Shown here: one piece after another, positions 17,430 to 26,278 of the stretch | How the letters are laid out: each line of letters opens with the position of its first letter | Numbering within the stretch: the stretch's first letter is position 1 | Source: DAIODI01 sp046349255 | GTDB lineage: Bacteria; Pseudomonadota; Alphaproteobacteria; Rhizobiales; Aestuariivirgaceae | Assembly (NCBI GenBank): GCA_046349255.1 | Contig: JAXMCR010000005.1 | Coordinates: forward strand, 124,001-188,000 | Reading direction: 5' to 3' | Length of the DNA: 64,000 nt | The notes under the pieces: model-generated | Seen by the model: only the letters and a program-made list of their open reading frames with translations | The model's database searches: none | Told to the model about the DNA's origin: nothing | Program-made: the position numbers and the translations under genes

Positions 17430-17815
17430 GGGGCCTCACTGATCCGCGAGTCGATTTCGCCGCGCAACGCCGCGAAGTCGATCGGTTTTGTCAGCAGGGC
17501 GGCAGCTCCGCGCGCGAGCGCGGTGCGCCGCGTCTCGTCGTCCCCGTAGGCAGTGATCATGATCACGGGAACGTCGGGACGTACCGCGCGCGCTTTCGGC
17601 AGCAGGTCGAGACCGCTCATCCCGGGCATGTTGACGTCGGAGAGGATGAGGATCAGCGCGGCGCTTCTCGCCGCGTCGATCTTGTGCAGCGCCTCCGCGG
17701 CGGACAGGGCGAACTCGAGGGCGAACCGGCCCTGCCGGATGTCGCGACGGAACTGCTGGCGGAACAGATCTTCGACGTCGGGCTCGTCGTCGACCACCAG
17801 GACCAGGAGGCTCAT
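17426..17815 (-). CDS. Single-domain response regulator
   Basis: A 129-residue stand-alone receiver domain: acidic pair DDEPD (9-13), phospho-acceptor Asp60 (ILSDVNMPGMSG), the conserved Thr in ITAYGD and Lys in LLTKPID. It is related in sequence to the receiver of the next gene, consistent with duplication. It overlaps both neighbours by 4 bases (ATGA) and is probably a phosphate relay or sink for the upstream kinase. Confidence 0.92.
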   Translation of the reverse strand: MSLLVLVVDDEPDVEDLFRQQFRRDIRQGRFALEFALSAAEALHKIDAARSAALILILSDVNMPGMSGLDLLPKARAVRPDVPVIMITAYGDDETRRTALARGAAALLTKPIDFAALRGEIDSRISEAP

Positions 17816-20322
17816 GGTTCACCACCCGCGGAGGCGGCGCCGCGCGGCAGCACCAAGCGAAACTCCGTATACGAACCGGGTTCGGTCTCGACCTGGATCG
17901 TGCCGCCATGCTGTTTCACGACGATATCGTGACTGAGCGACAGCCCGAGCCCGGTCCCTTCCCCGGCCGGCTTGGTGGTGAAGAACGGATCGAACATTTT
18001 GTCCCTGACGTCCTTCGGAATACCGGTCCCGTTGTCGCGGATGCGGATTTCGACGCGATCGCCGAGGCTGCGCGTCGCCGCGGAGAGCATCGGTTCGTAC
18101 CCCTCACCCTCCCGTTCCCGGCGCTTCACCGTCGCGTAGAAGCCGTTGGCGACGAGATTGAGAAGCACGCGCGTGATCTCCTGGGGATAGACATCGATTT
18201 CGCCGGCGGCCGGGTCGAGCGTCCTTTCCAGCGTGACGTTGAACCCGGGCCGCTCGGCGCGAGCGCCGTGGTAGGCGAGGTTCAGCGCCTCCTCGACGAT
18301 ATCGTTGATGGCGCTGGGCCGCCGCTCGCCCGATCCGGTGCGGGAATGCAGCAGCATGTTCCGGATGATGGAGTCGGCGCGCTTGCCGTGTTCGACGACC
18401 TTATCGAGATTGCCCTTGAGCAGACCGGTGACCTCCTCGATCGTCTCAGCAGTCTTTGGATCGAGCGACGCACCGGAAAGCGCCTCGTTCAGCTCGTCGA
18501 GCAGCTCGCCCGAGAGCGCGGCGAAGTTGTTCACGAAATTCAGCGGGTTCTTGATCTCGTGCGCGATGCCCGCCGTCAGCTGCCCGAGCGAGGCGAGCTT
18601 CTCCGTCTGCACGAGCCGGTCCTGCGCGGTGCGCAGTTCCTCGAGCGAGCGGGCGAGTTCCTGCGTGCGGGCCTGCAAAGCCTCGAAGAGCTGCACGTTC
18701 GCCACCGCGATCACCGCCTGGTCGGCGAATGTGCGCAGAAGTTCGATCTGGCGTTCCGGGAACGCGCCCGTCTCCGCGCGCGCTACGTTGATCGACCCCA
18801 CCGGGCGGCCGTCGCGCAGCATCGGTACGGCGAGCGTGCTGCGGGCGTCGAGCACCCTTGCGGTCTCGCCCAGCTGGTAGTCGGGATCGATCGTCACGTC
18901 GGGAATCTGCACGACGTCCGCAGTGAGGATCACCCGCGCCGCCGCGCTGGCCCGTCCGGGCCGCATCGGGAAGGCGCGGTGCTCCGCCTCGATCGCGTCC
19001 GCCGTGAGCCCGTACTGTGCGACGAAGTGGATGAGATCACCGTCGAAGCGGTAGACGACGGAAAACCGGGCGTTGCAGAGTTTCGCCGCGCTCTCTGCGA
19101 TCACCTGGAAGACTGGGGCGAGATCGTTGGGTGAGCGCGAGATGACGCGCAGGATCTCGCTCATCGCCGTCTGCCGTTCGAGCGAGTCGGTCAGGTCGCG
19201 GTTGCGCGACTGCACTTCCTCGAAGAGCCGGACGTTCTCGATCGCGATCGCCGCCTGGTCGGCGAACGTCTGCACGAGGTCGATCTGGCGCTGCGTGAAC
19301 GGGCGCGCCTCGAACCGCATCAGCGCGAACACACCGACCACCTTGCCTTCGCGCAAGAGCGGCACGCCGAGCAGCGTCCGGGTATCGCTGAACTTGGTCG
19401 CACCGGGGATCGTCGCATAATCCGGATCGAGCAGCTTGTCCGGGATGTGAACGATGCCGCCCGCGCGGGCGACGCGGGGTGCCAGGCCGGGGTCGGTAAG
19501 CCGCTGCGGCCTGGCGCGGAGGAACGCGAGGAACTCGGGTTCGGGCGGATGCACCGTATAGGCGCGGAAGGCATCGCCCTCGAACAGACTGATGATCCCC
19601 TGCTCGGCATCGCAGAGCGCCGTAGCGGATGCTACCAGCGTGTCAAGGACGACGTGCAGGTCGAAGGTCGAGCGGCTAATCACCTTCAGCACGTCGGAGG
19701 TCGCCGTCTGCTGCTGGAGCGCCTCGGTGAGGTTTTGCGTCTTGGTCTCGACCTCGGCGAACAGGCGGGCGTTCTCGATCGCGATCACCGCCTGGTCGGC
19801 GAAGGTCTGCACCAGCGCCACCTGCCGGTCGGTGTAGCGCCTGGCCTCCGGGCGCGACAGGGCGATCACCCCGGCGACTATCCCGTCACGCTTCAGCGGC
19901 ACGGCGAGGCCGGCGCGGTAATTGCCGTACGAATGACCCGCGAACGACCGGAAGCGCGGGTCGGACGGGATATCCTCGACGTTCAGGATCTCGCCGGTAA
20001 AGGCGGCGATACCCGAGATCGTGGCGGAGTCGGCCGCGGGCACCAACGGGTTGGCGAGCGCGAATTCGACCCACTCCGGCGCGTATCCCACGTGCGCGGC
20101 AAGGCACAGCAGACCGTCCTTGATCAGCCAGATCACGCCGCGGGCTGCGTCGCACAGCTCGATCCCGGAGCGGATCACCTGCGACAGCACCGCGTCGACG
20201 TCGACGGCGGACCGGCTGATGACGCGCAGGATATCCGACGTCGCCGCCTGCTGGGCGCGCGCCTCGGCAAGCTCGCGCTCCAGCAGTGCGAGGCGCGCAG
20301 CGAGTTCGCCGTCCGACTTCAC
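17812..20322 (-). CDS. Sensor histidine kinase with three GAF domains
   Basis: An 836-residue soluble kinase with no membrane segments. A short coiled coil at the N-terminus is followed by three tandem GAF domains (about 40-190, 220-375, 405-555), each preceded by a near-repeat of (S/T)DxLxVISRS. A HisKA dimerisation domain (HEIKNP, His near 588) and a HATPase domain (NLVANGFYAT, DNGTGIP, GTGLGLSLS) follow. GAF domains sense small ligands or redox state inside the cell. The start is a GTG at 20322. It heads a tightly overlapping kinase - receiver - receiver-cyclase operon. Confidence 0.92.
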   Translation of the reverse strand: MKSDGELAARLALLERELAEARAQQAATSDILRVISRSAVDVDAVLSQVIRSGIELCDAARGVIWLIKDGLLCLAAHVGYAPEWVEFALANPLVPAADSATISGIAAFTGEILNVEDIPSDPRFRSFAGHSYGNYRAGLAVPLKRDGIVAGVIALSRPEARRYTDRQVALVQTFADQAVIAIENARLFAEVETKTQNLTEALQQQTATSDVLKVISRSTFDLHVVLDTLVASATALCDAEQGIISLFEGDAFRAYTVHPPEPEFLAFLRARPQRLTDPGLAPRVARAGGIVHIPDKLLDPDYATIPGATKFSDTRTLLGVPLLREGKVVGVFALMRFEARPFTQRQIDLVQTFADQAAIAIENVRLFEEVQSRNRDLTDSLERQTAMSEILRVISRSPNDLAPVFQVIAESAAKLCNARFSVVYRFDGDLIHFVAQYGLTADAIEAEHRAFPMRPGRASAAARVILTADVVQIPDVTIDPDYQLGETARVLDARSTLAVPMLRDGRPVGSINVARAETGAFPERQIELLRTFADQAVIAVANVQLFEALQARTQELARSLEELRTAQDRLVQTEKLASLGQLTAGIAHEIKNPLNFVNNFAALSGELLDELNEALSGASLDPKTAETIEEVTGLLKGNLDKVVEHGKRADSIIRNMLLHSRTGSGERRPSAINDIVEEALNLAYHGARAERPGFNVTLERTLDPAAGEIDVYPQEITRVLLNLVANGFYATVKRREREGEGYEPMLSAATRSLGDRVEIRIRDNGTGIPKDVRDKMFDPFFTTKPAGEGTGLGLSLSHDIVVKQHGGTIQVETEPGSYTEFRLVLPRGAASAGGEP

Positions 20323-20517
20323 CGGAAACCCGACCTCCCCGGAAAACCTTCTCAGGCCAAGCTTATCTCGCCGGGCTGCGACGGCGCCAGACGCATCATC
20401 GGTCTACCGCCCAACGCGAAACGGGCATGCATCGGACGCGGTGAAAGCAGGCGGCGCGGGACGGCAACCTGTCCTATGCTTTGCTTGAAGAACCGGACAC
20501 CCCAGGATCGAGCCTCC

Positions 20518-21690
20518 ATGAACCGCACACTACCGCCGCACGGCTTTCCGCACGCCGAGTTCGAGCACCGGTTCACGCGTTTCCAGGCAATCCTGCGCGA
20601 GCATCGCCTCGACGGCGTGTTCATCACGACGCCGCAGAACTTCCGATACTTCACGGGGTTCGCCACCGAATTCTGGGAAAGCCCGACGCGGCCCTGGTTC
20701 ACGGTGTTGCCGGCGCAGGGTCAGCCGACCGCCGTCATCCCTGAACTCGGCGCGGCGACGCTCGCGACCACCTGGGTGCAGGATATCCGCACCTGGCCCG
20801 CCCCCGTTCCGGAAGACGACGGGGTAAGCCTGCTCGCCGCAGCGTTGCGCTCCCTGCCGCGAACCTTCGGGCGCGTCGGCGCCGAACTCGGCCGCGAGAT
20901 GTACCTGCGCATGTCGGTCGCCGATTACCTCAGGCTGCCGGACCTCCTTCCCGGCATCGAGCTCGTCGACGGCGCCGCCGCCATCTGGCAGGCGCGGATG
21001 ATCAAGACGGCGGGTGAAGTGGAGCGCATCCGCGCCGCCTGCCAGCTGGCCTGCGACAGCTTCGATCAGGTGCCGACCATCGTCCGGCGCGGGATGAGCG
21101 AGCGCGAGGCGGTGCGCGCGATCCGGTCGGATGCAACGCAGCGCGGCGTCGACGCCATTCCGTTCATGCCGGGCGTGTCGGGGCCCGAGGGCGTCGCGCA
21201 GATCATCGCTGGCCCCGGCGACCGCGAACTCGCCGAGGGTGACGTGTTCTTCGTCGACACGGGCATGACCTACGACGGCTACTTCTGCGACTTCGACCGC
21301 AACTTCGCCGTCGGTCGCCCGAGCCCTGCCTGCGCAAAGGCCCACGAGGCGGTGTGGCAGGCGACGGAGGCCGGCATCGCCGCCGTGCGGCCTGGCGTCA
21401 CGACGGAAGACATCTGGCGGGTCATGTCGGACATGCTCGCGAAGTCGGGCGCCCTCGGCAACAGTGCGGGCCGTCTCGGCCACGGCCTCGGCCTGCAGCT
21501 GACGGAGCCTCCCTCGCACCGGCAGGGCGACCGAACCGTCATTCGCGAGGGGATGGTGCTGACGATCGAACCCGGCATGGAATACGCGCCCGGCAAGTCG
21601 CTCGTGCACGAGGAAAACGTCGTGGTGCGCGCGGACGGGGCCGAACTCCTGACACGGCGTGCACCGCGGGAGTTGCCGGTGATCGGCTGA
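20518..21690 (+). CDS. M24-family Xaa-Pro peptidase
   Basis: A 390-residue pita-bread metallohydrolase. An N-terminal creatinase-like domain (about 15-150) precedes a catalytic domain with the dinuclear metal ligands: two Asp in VDTGMTYDGYFCDFD, His in LGHGLGLQ, Glu in TIEPGM and Glu in HEENVV. It could cleave Xaa-Pro dipeptides or act on a small amide such as creatine or hydrolysed ectoine; the fold does not decide. The frame is open far upstream across the kinase gene, but family similarity starts at the ATG at 20518. It stands alone, divergent from the kinase operon. Confidence 0.88.
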   Translation: MNRTLPPHGFPHAEFEHRFTRFQAILREHRLDGVFITTPQNFRYFTGFATEFWESPTRPWFTVLPAQGQPTAVIPELGAATLATTWVQDIRTWPAPVPEDDGVSLLAAALRSLPRTFGRVGAELGREMYLRMSVADYLRLPDLLPGIELVDGAAAIWQARMIKTAGEVERIRAACQLACDSFDQVPTIVRRGMSEREAVRAIRSDATQRGVDAIPFMPGVSGPEGVAQIIAGPGDRELAEGDVFFVDTGMTYDGYFCDFDRNFAVGRPSPACAKAHEAVWQATEAGIAAVRPGVTTEDIWRVMSDMLAKSGALGNSAGRLGHGLGLQLTEPPSHRQGDRTVIREGMVLTIEPGMEYAPGKSLVHEENVVVRADGAELLTRRAPRELPVIG

Positions 21691-21694
21691 CCGA

Positions 21695-22282
21695 TCAGCT
21701 GCGGGGGGCGTACCTGCGTCGCCCGAAAAGCAGTTCGCGCATCTGGCCCGGTCCAAGGGCCCGGCTGATCGCCCTGAAACCGAAGAACGGCATCAGGGTG
21801 AAGAACAGGATGGCGCCCACGCACAGGGGACCGAGGAACCCGCCGCCACCGATGCTCGGAAGACTCTCCGCGACGGACTTTCCCTTGAAGTGTCCGACGA
21901 CGACTTCCTCGGCGATATGAAACAGGATGAACAGAACCGAGAACAGCGCCGAATCAAACAGGATCCGCTGGATCAGCGGGCGCCGGTCCATGACGCGGCC
22001 GATGTCCATCATGTCGGCGATCATCATGATCTTCGCCATGATCAAGGCGTTGATGACGGCAAAGCCCTGCGCGATCGAAAAATTGACCCCGCGCTCGCCC
22101 AGGATGACGTGTTCGTTCAGGACGAAAAGCCCCAGAATGACATAGAGATACAGAAAGAGGATGAGGAACCGCTTGAACTCCTCCGCGGCCTTCTCGCGCA
22201 ACGATCGCTTCCCGGCCTCGGCATGAACGGCGCGTTGGTGGGCCAACGCCCAGCCTTCCTGTCCACGTTCGAGTTCACGCAC
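21695..22282 (-). CDS. Conserved membrane protein of unknown function
   Basis: A 195-residue protein with a charged N-terminal 45 residues (rich in E, R, K) and about four hydrophobic segments: FLILFLYLYVILGLFVL, the NFSIAQGFAVINALIMAKIMMI stretch, ALFSVLFILFHI and PLCVGAILFFTLMPFF. No enzymatic motif is seen. The GTG at 22282 has AGGAG 6 bases ahead and overlaps the end of the carboxymuconolactone decarboxylase-like gene by 8 bases. It closes the BKACE2 operon. Confidence 0.8.
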   Translation of the reverse strand: MRELERGQEGWALAHQRAVHAEAGKRSLREKAAEEFKRFLILFLYLYVILGLFVLNEHVILGERGVNFSIAQGFAVINALIMAKIMMIADMMDIGRVMDRRPLIQRILFDSALFSVLFILFHIAEEVVVGHFKGKSVAESLPSIGGGGFLGPLCVGAILFFTLMPFFGFRAISRALGPGQMRELLFGRRRYAPRS

Positions 22283-23015
22283 CGGGCTTCTCCTGTTCGG
22301 CCAGCAGTTCGGCGAGGATGGGGACCGCCAGATTGACCGACTGGACGCCCTCCGCAACGCAAATCTTCAGAACCTCCATGACTTCTTCAACCGTGGCGCC
22401 GAGCTTCAGTGCGGCCCTGATATGCCGTCGGGTGCCCGGTGCATACATGTGGGTGAAGGATGCGTCGAACGCGATGCTGAGCAGTTCGACGAGCTTCGGC
22501 TCGAACACGCCGCTGGCGTAAACATTCGCGCCGGCGGCCATGAAGGCGTCGGTCCAGGCGGGGTCAAGATCGAAGAACGGGTTCCAGGCGTCGTTCCACT
22601 GGCCCATCGCCCGGATCTTGTCGCATGCCGGCGTCGGTGGCGGCGCAAGCTTCGCCGACGCTGGAACGCCCGCCGCCTTCGCCTCCTCGAGGAGGATCGG
22701 CGCGCCGAGACTGAGGCTGTGGATCGCCATCAGCGATCCCATCTTGGCGATCATCAGGATTTCGGCGCGGCTCGCACCGGCCGCCAGCGCCGCGCGCATG
22801 TGGCGGCGCGTGCCGTCGGCGTTCAGGTTGGTGCACGCCACGCAGACCGCGAGCGCAACGAGTTCGACGGTCTTGCGCGGCAGAACGCCGGACCGCCAAG
22901 GGTTGGTCGCCATCCGGTCGCAGGCGTCGGCAAATGCCGGATCGATGGAACGCAAGCTAGCGAAGGTCGCGGCGTTCCACGGGCCGTCGGTGTCGTCTTG
23001 CAATGCCATGGTCAT
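22275..23015 (-). CDS. Carboxymuconolactone decarboxylase/AhpD-like protein, duplicated domain
   Basis: A 246-residue protein made of two AhpD-like domains (about 15-115 and 135-240). Each has the family pattern ending in GTRRHMRAAL or GTRRHIRAAL, followed by GA(S/T)xxE. The first domain has CVAC, a possible redox pair as in AhpD. The second lacks both Cys, so at most one half is a thiol enzyme. It sits between a VOC protein and a membrane protein in the operon headed by the second BKACE. It may act as a decarboxylase or a peroxidase-like detoxifier. Confidence 0.85.
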   Translation of the reverse strand: MTMALQDDTDGPWNAATFASLRSIDPAFADACDRMATNPWRSGVLPRKTVELVALAVCVACTNLNADGTRRHMRAALAAGASRAEILMIAKMGSLMAIHSLSLGAPILLEEAKAAGVPASAKLAPPPTPACDKIRAMGQWNDAWNPFFDLDPAWTDAFMAAGANVYASGVFEPKLVELLSIAFDASFTHMYAPGTRRHIRAALKLGATVEEVMEVLKICVAEGVQSVNLAVPILAELLAEQEKPGA

Positions 23016-23033
23016 CCCCAGGATGTAGACGCG

Positions 23034-23423
23034 TCAATCTGGTTCAGGCGGCGGAAACGCATGCGGGTCTGCCTGCCAGACGAGAAAGGCGTTACCCGCC
23101 GGATCAGCGATCACCGCATGCCACGCGACGCGGGGCGTTGCCGTCTTCGGCTTGCGAACGGCGCCCCCGAGGCGCCCGACAGCCGCCAGCGTCTCGTCGA
23201 GGTGGTCGACTTCGACGAAATTCATCCAGCCCGCATGCCCGAAATCCGGTCGGCGCGTGATCCCGCCCGTCGCGAGCGGCCTGGCGTCCGCGTCGATGGC
23301 GATGCGCCAGTAATCGACGCCGGCCGCCTTCTCGACCCGCCAGCCGAACACGCTTCGATAGAATTCCGCCAGCGCATCCGGGTCGTCGCCGTAGATTTCG
23401 AAGTTGGTCAGTCGTCCCGCCAC
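23034..23423 (-). CDS. VOC-family (glyoxalase/bleomycin-resistance fold) protein
   Basis: A 129-residue single-domain VOC protein: LTNFEIYGDDPDALAEFY at the start, the central MNFVEVDHLDETL and C-terminal AVIADPAGNAFLVWQ form the paired beta-alpha-beta units. A GTG at 23423 with GGAG 7 bases ahead is chosen; upstream in-frame codons lack similarity. It lies 78 bases after the second BKACE gene and probably belongs to the same pathway. The reaction is unknown. Confidence 0.82.
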   Translation of the reverse strand: MAGRLTNFEIYGDDPDALAEFYRSVFGWRVEKAAGVDYWRIAIDADARPLATGGITRRPDFGHAGWMNFVEVDHLDETLAAVGRLGGAVRKPKTATPRVAWHAVIADPAGNAFLVWQADPHAFPPPEPD

Positions 23424-23501
23424 AAGGAAACTCCGTCGGAAGGCGCTCGAATTGAGGGGGCGACGACAGGCCGCCCCCTCGTCTGCGGTCGACATGCTCT
23501 G

Positions 23502-24680
23502 TCAGGGCGCTTTCGACTGCGCCGCCTTCACCGCCTCGACTGCTGCCTTCGCTGCTTCGGGCGGGACCATGCAATAAGCCATCGGATGCGAGTCTCCCGC
23601 GACCTTGGCTACCGTCTTCTTGCCGTCGGTGTCCCACACGAGGAAGCCCTTCTCCCCGTCACGTCGGTTCGGCGGCAGGCCCAGGTTCTGCAGGGTCTCG
23701 GCGACGCTGTCGTAGTAGACGCCGACCTTCATGATCCTGCGGGCGTCCTCGGCTGTCGCAACCTTGCGGCCGAACTCCTCGCAGATGCGCACCGCGCCTT
23801 CGACCTGCTGAACCGACGTGCGACGCTTCTTGTCGGCGCCCCACAGGTTATCCTCGTTACCGACGCGCACGTGCTGGCCGAGCACGATCGCCATGGCGGA
23901 GAGCGAGATCAGCCCGCGCATGCTCGACCAGAAGGTGGACACCGCGCCCTGCGGCACCTGCCGGAGGAAGTCCATCCAGTGATACGGGTTGCGACCGAGC
24001 GTACCGCCGCCGTAACCGGCGATCGCCATGTTGAGCGGACCCATGTAGACGCCGGCGCGGATGAGCCGCTCGATGATCTCCAGCTGGTGCACCGTCCCCG
24101 GCACGAAATAGGGCTGGATCTTGTGGGCGTTCAGGCGCTTCAGGTGCTCGAGGTAGAACGCGGGACCCGCGTCGACCCACATCCCGGCCCATGCGGCCTG
24201 GACCTGCGGATTGTTGTCGAGATGGGTGCCCTTGATGTCGTCCGGCACGAACATCGACACGACGTCCCACTGCGTCGTCCCCGTCGCGACGGTGACGTAT
24301 TCAGGCTTCGGGTCGAGCTCGGCCAGCATGTGGCGCGTGTCGTAGTTCAGCCACTTGGCCTTCGCTTCGGCCGTGTGCGGTGCGAACGAGATCGAACCGC
24401 CGACCTGAAGGATCATCTTCGGCACCGCCTGGCGCAGGCGGCCAAGCAGGTAGTTGTACTGGTCAAAGTTGACGGAGCCCTGGCCCGTGGCCGGATCGCG
24501 CACGTGCACGTGCAGCATCGTCGCACCGGCGTTGTAGCAGTCGACCGCAGCCTGGACCTGCTCGTCCCATGTCAATGGAATGTCGGCGTCGCCAGGAAGC
24601 CACGCAGGGCCGTAAGGCGCCGCCGTGATGATGAGCGGCTCCATGTTCTCCGGCAGGATCGAGTCGTCGGTGTAGTACAT
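23502..24680 (-). CDS. BKACE-family beta-keto acid cleavage enzyme (second copy)
   Basis: A 392-residue member of the beta-keto acid cleavage family, longer than the copy at 13.4 kb. Family marks: LIITAAPYG, MLHVHVRDP (Zn His-x-His), LQVGGS, and LGQHVRVGNEDNLWG. A C-terminal extension of about 70 residues is rich in Ala/Lys. The ATG at 24680 is preferred over one five codons earlier because GGGAGGA falls within those codons as the ribosome-binding site. It is first in the operon with VOC, AhpD-like and membrane-protein genes, and divergent from an AraC regulator that probably controls it. Confidence 0.88.
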   Translation of the reverse strand: MYYTDDSILPENMEPLIITAAPYGPAWLPGDADIPLTWDEQVQAAVDCYNAGATMLHVHVRDPATGQGSVNFDQYNYLLGRLRQAVPKMILQVGGSISFAPHTAEAKAKWLNYDTRHMLAELDPKPEYVTVATGTTQWDVVSMFVPDDIKGTHLDNNPQVQAAWAGMWVDAGPAFYLEHLKRLNAHKIQPYFVPGTVHQLEIIERLIRAGVYMGPLNMAIAGYGGGTLGRNPYHWMDFLRQVPQGAVSTFWSSMRGLISLSAMAIVLGQHVRVGNEDNLWGADKKRRTSVQQVEGAVRICEEFGRKVATAEDARRIMKVGVYYDSVAETLQNLGLPPNRRDGEKGFLVWDTDGKKTVAKVAGDSHPMAYCMVPPEAAKAAVEAVKAAQSKAP

Positions 24681-24717
24681 ACGGGGTCCTCCCATTGCTC
24701 GACGCGCGAATGATGAG

Positions 24718-24738
24718 ATACGGTTCTACCCGCCGTAT
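24718..24738. promoter_or_regulatory. Inverted repeat in the BKACE/AraC divergent region
   Basis: ATACGG and CCGTAT are separated by 9 bases, 38 bases upstream of the BKACE start. It is a candidate operator for the divergent regulator. TTGACA (24739-24744) follows immediately and might be a -35 element for the regulator gene. Confidence 0.35.
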
Positions 24739-24748
24739 TTGACATTTT

Positions 24749-25804
24749 GTGCGCCCTCTCAAACTTTTCATTCAGCAAGGGAACTTGCCTCGCTTCATGC
24801 AACGAGTCGGCGTGCTGATCGAATTGCCGGAGTTGCTGCGCGCAAGAGGCATCGATGCCGACGCGGTCCTGCGCGCATGCAAGCTCGAGCCGACCGCCCT
24901 TCAGAATGCGGAGGGCTTCATCCCTTTCGAACGTTTTGCGGCGCTCTGCTGCGCCACGGTCGACGCGACCGGCGACGACCACTTTCTCATGGCGGTGGGG
25001 GCTCTGGCGCGGCCGCACCATCTTGGCCTGCTGGGCGAACTGATGAGTGTCGCTCCGACCTTAAACGTTGCGATCGATGATCTCGTGGGAAACCATCCCC
25101 GGTACGTGCAGGGGGGCGGGCCGTATCTGCTCGACCTCGACGGCGACCACACGATGGTCGGGTACCGAGTCCACATGCAGGGCCTCCCGGGGAAGCGTCA
25201 TATCGCGCGCGCCGCCGTTGCGTTCGGCTACAGCATTTTCGAATCGATCAGCGGCGCCGCGCCGGAGTTTGTCCACGTATCGCTGCCCGGCCCCGCGGAC
25301 GAGGCGGCCTACAGATCCATCTTCCCTCGCGCCAAAATGATTTTCGACAGTCCGCATTACGGGCTCGTCTATCCGAAACAGCTCCTGCACAAGTCACTTC
25401 CGGGCGCGAACATCCAGCGTCGCGCCGAACTCGAGCGCGCCGTTCAGCAGATGTGGCTCATCAAGCAGCCGGACATGCGAGAGCAGGTTCTGCGCGTCCT
25501 GGTCCCGGCCGTCTTTTCGGGGGCCCACAACCTCACGACAACGGCACGACGACTCGGCATGGGACCGAGGGCCCTCAACGCGGCGCTGAAGACTCGCGGC
25601 ACATCGTTCAGGGATACACTCAACGAAGCGCGCCTCGAGATGGCAAGCCAGCTTCTGATCGACACGCATTTGACGATGCAGGAACTCGCCACGCTCCTCG
25701 GCTATTCCGAGATCAGCGCCTTCACCCGGTTCTTCACGCGAATGACCGGCGTTGCGCCTGCGCACTGGAGGCGCACGCAGGCTCGGGACGGCGATCCGGA
25801 CTGA
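24749..25804 (+). CDS. AraC-family transcriptional regulator
   Basis: Up to 351 residues: an N-terminal ligand-binding domain of the arabinose-binding-like type (about 20-215) and a C-terminal AraC helix-turn-helix pair (about 245-340; TTTARRLGMGPRALNAALK, then TMQELATLLGYSEISAFTRFF). The start is uncertain. The GTG at 24749 has no ribosome-binding site and overlaps a possible -35 box. TTG at 24785 (AAGGG just ahead) and ATG at 24797 are alternatives. It diverges from the BKACE2 operon and probably activates it in response to its substrate. Confidence 0.88.
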   Translation: MRPLKLFIQQGNLPRFMQRVGVLIELPELLRARGIDADAVLRACKLEPTALQNAEGFIPFERFAALCCATVDATGDDHFLMAVGALARPHHLGLLGELMSVAPTLNVAIDDLVGNHPRYVQGGGPYLLDLDGDHTMVGYRVHMQGLPGKRHIARAAVAFGYSIFESISGAAPEFVHVSLPGPADEAAYRSIFPRAKMIFDSPHYGLVYPKQLLHKSLPGANIQRRAELERAVQQMWLIKQPDMREQVLRVLVPAVFSGAHNLTTTARRLGMGPRALNAALKTRGTSFRDTLNEARLEMASQLLIDTHLTMQELATLLGYSEISAFTRFFTRMTGVAPAHWRRTQARDGDPD

Positions 25805-25833
25805 GGAAAGTGTTTTCGGGCACACTCGCGCAT

Positions 25834-25857
25834 GGCCCCGGCCGAGCGACCGGGGCC
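25834..25857. terminator. Bidirectional hairpin between convergent genes
   Basis: GGCCCCGG and CCGGGGCC make a perfect 8-bp stem with an 8-base loop, lying 29 bases after the AraC stop and 22 bases after the stop of the small leftward gene. There is no T tract on either strand, so termination may be Rho-assisted. Confidence 0.55.
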
Positions 25858-25879
25858 AACAACGCGAATGGTCAGTCGA

Positions 25880-26044
25880 TCAGGCCCGCGAACGCTCGCG
25901 GATCAGGGCGACGACACCGCCGACGATCGCCAGCGCGACCAGGCCCGCGCTCCCGTCAATTTCAGGAGCTCGATACTCAGGGCTCGCGAATGCAGCAGGT
26001 GCAGAAGCGACCGTCATCAACGCAGCAAACCAGAGTCTCTTCAT
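25880..26044 (-). CDS. Small PEP-CTERM-like (VPEID-type) secreted protein
   Basis: A 54-residue protein. An N-terminal signal peptide (MKRLWFAALMTVASAPAAFA) is followed almost at once by APEID, a hydrophobic helix (GSAGLVALAIVGGVVALI) and a basic end (RERSRA). This is the plan of PEP-CTERM sorting tails, with APEID close to the VPEID variant. A tail of this kind is recognised by an exosortase/archaeosortase-type enzyme. GGGAGG lies 5 bases ahead of the ATG. Only about 6 residues would separate the two hydrophobic parts, so the mature product is tiny. It is followed by a strong hairpin. No exosortase gene is in the window. Confidence 0.7.
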   Translation of the reverse strand: MKRLWFAALMTVASAPAAFASPEYRAPEIDGSAGLVALAIVGGVVALIRERSRA

Positions 26045-26278
26045 GCGTTCCTCCCGAGGGCGACGCGGTCATGAGCCGCATCGTGCTGTCCGGGGACCGG
26101 CCTCGTCTCCGGGAATACGCCGCACCGCGATTGTGCCCGAGCGAAAACCAGCGGCAATCGCATGCATAAAACTTGCTTAACTTCGGCGACGGGATCGGCT
26201 GCACGTCGCCGATCGGCAGAGGTCTCCCGATCGCTTTGCGGGCAGGAACCTTTGCAGCACGTGGGCGTTGGGCTGCGC

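Noticed and set aside
19447..20517. Long open extension ahead of the M24 peptidase
   Set aside because: It is antisense to the histidine kinase gene and has no family similarity; the peptidase starts at 20518.
22422..24713. A 763-residue rightward reading frame antisense to the BKACE operon
   Set aside because: Composition is typical of an antisense frame in GC-rich DNA (rich in R, H, D, V), with no motifs; the leftward genes have clear family matches.
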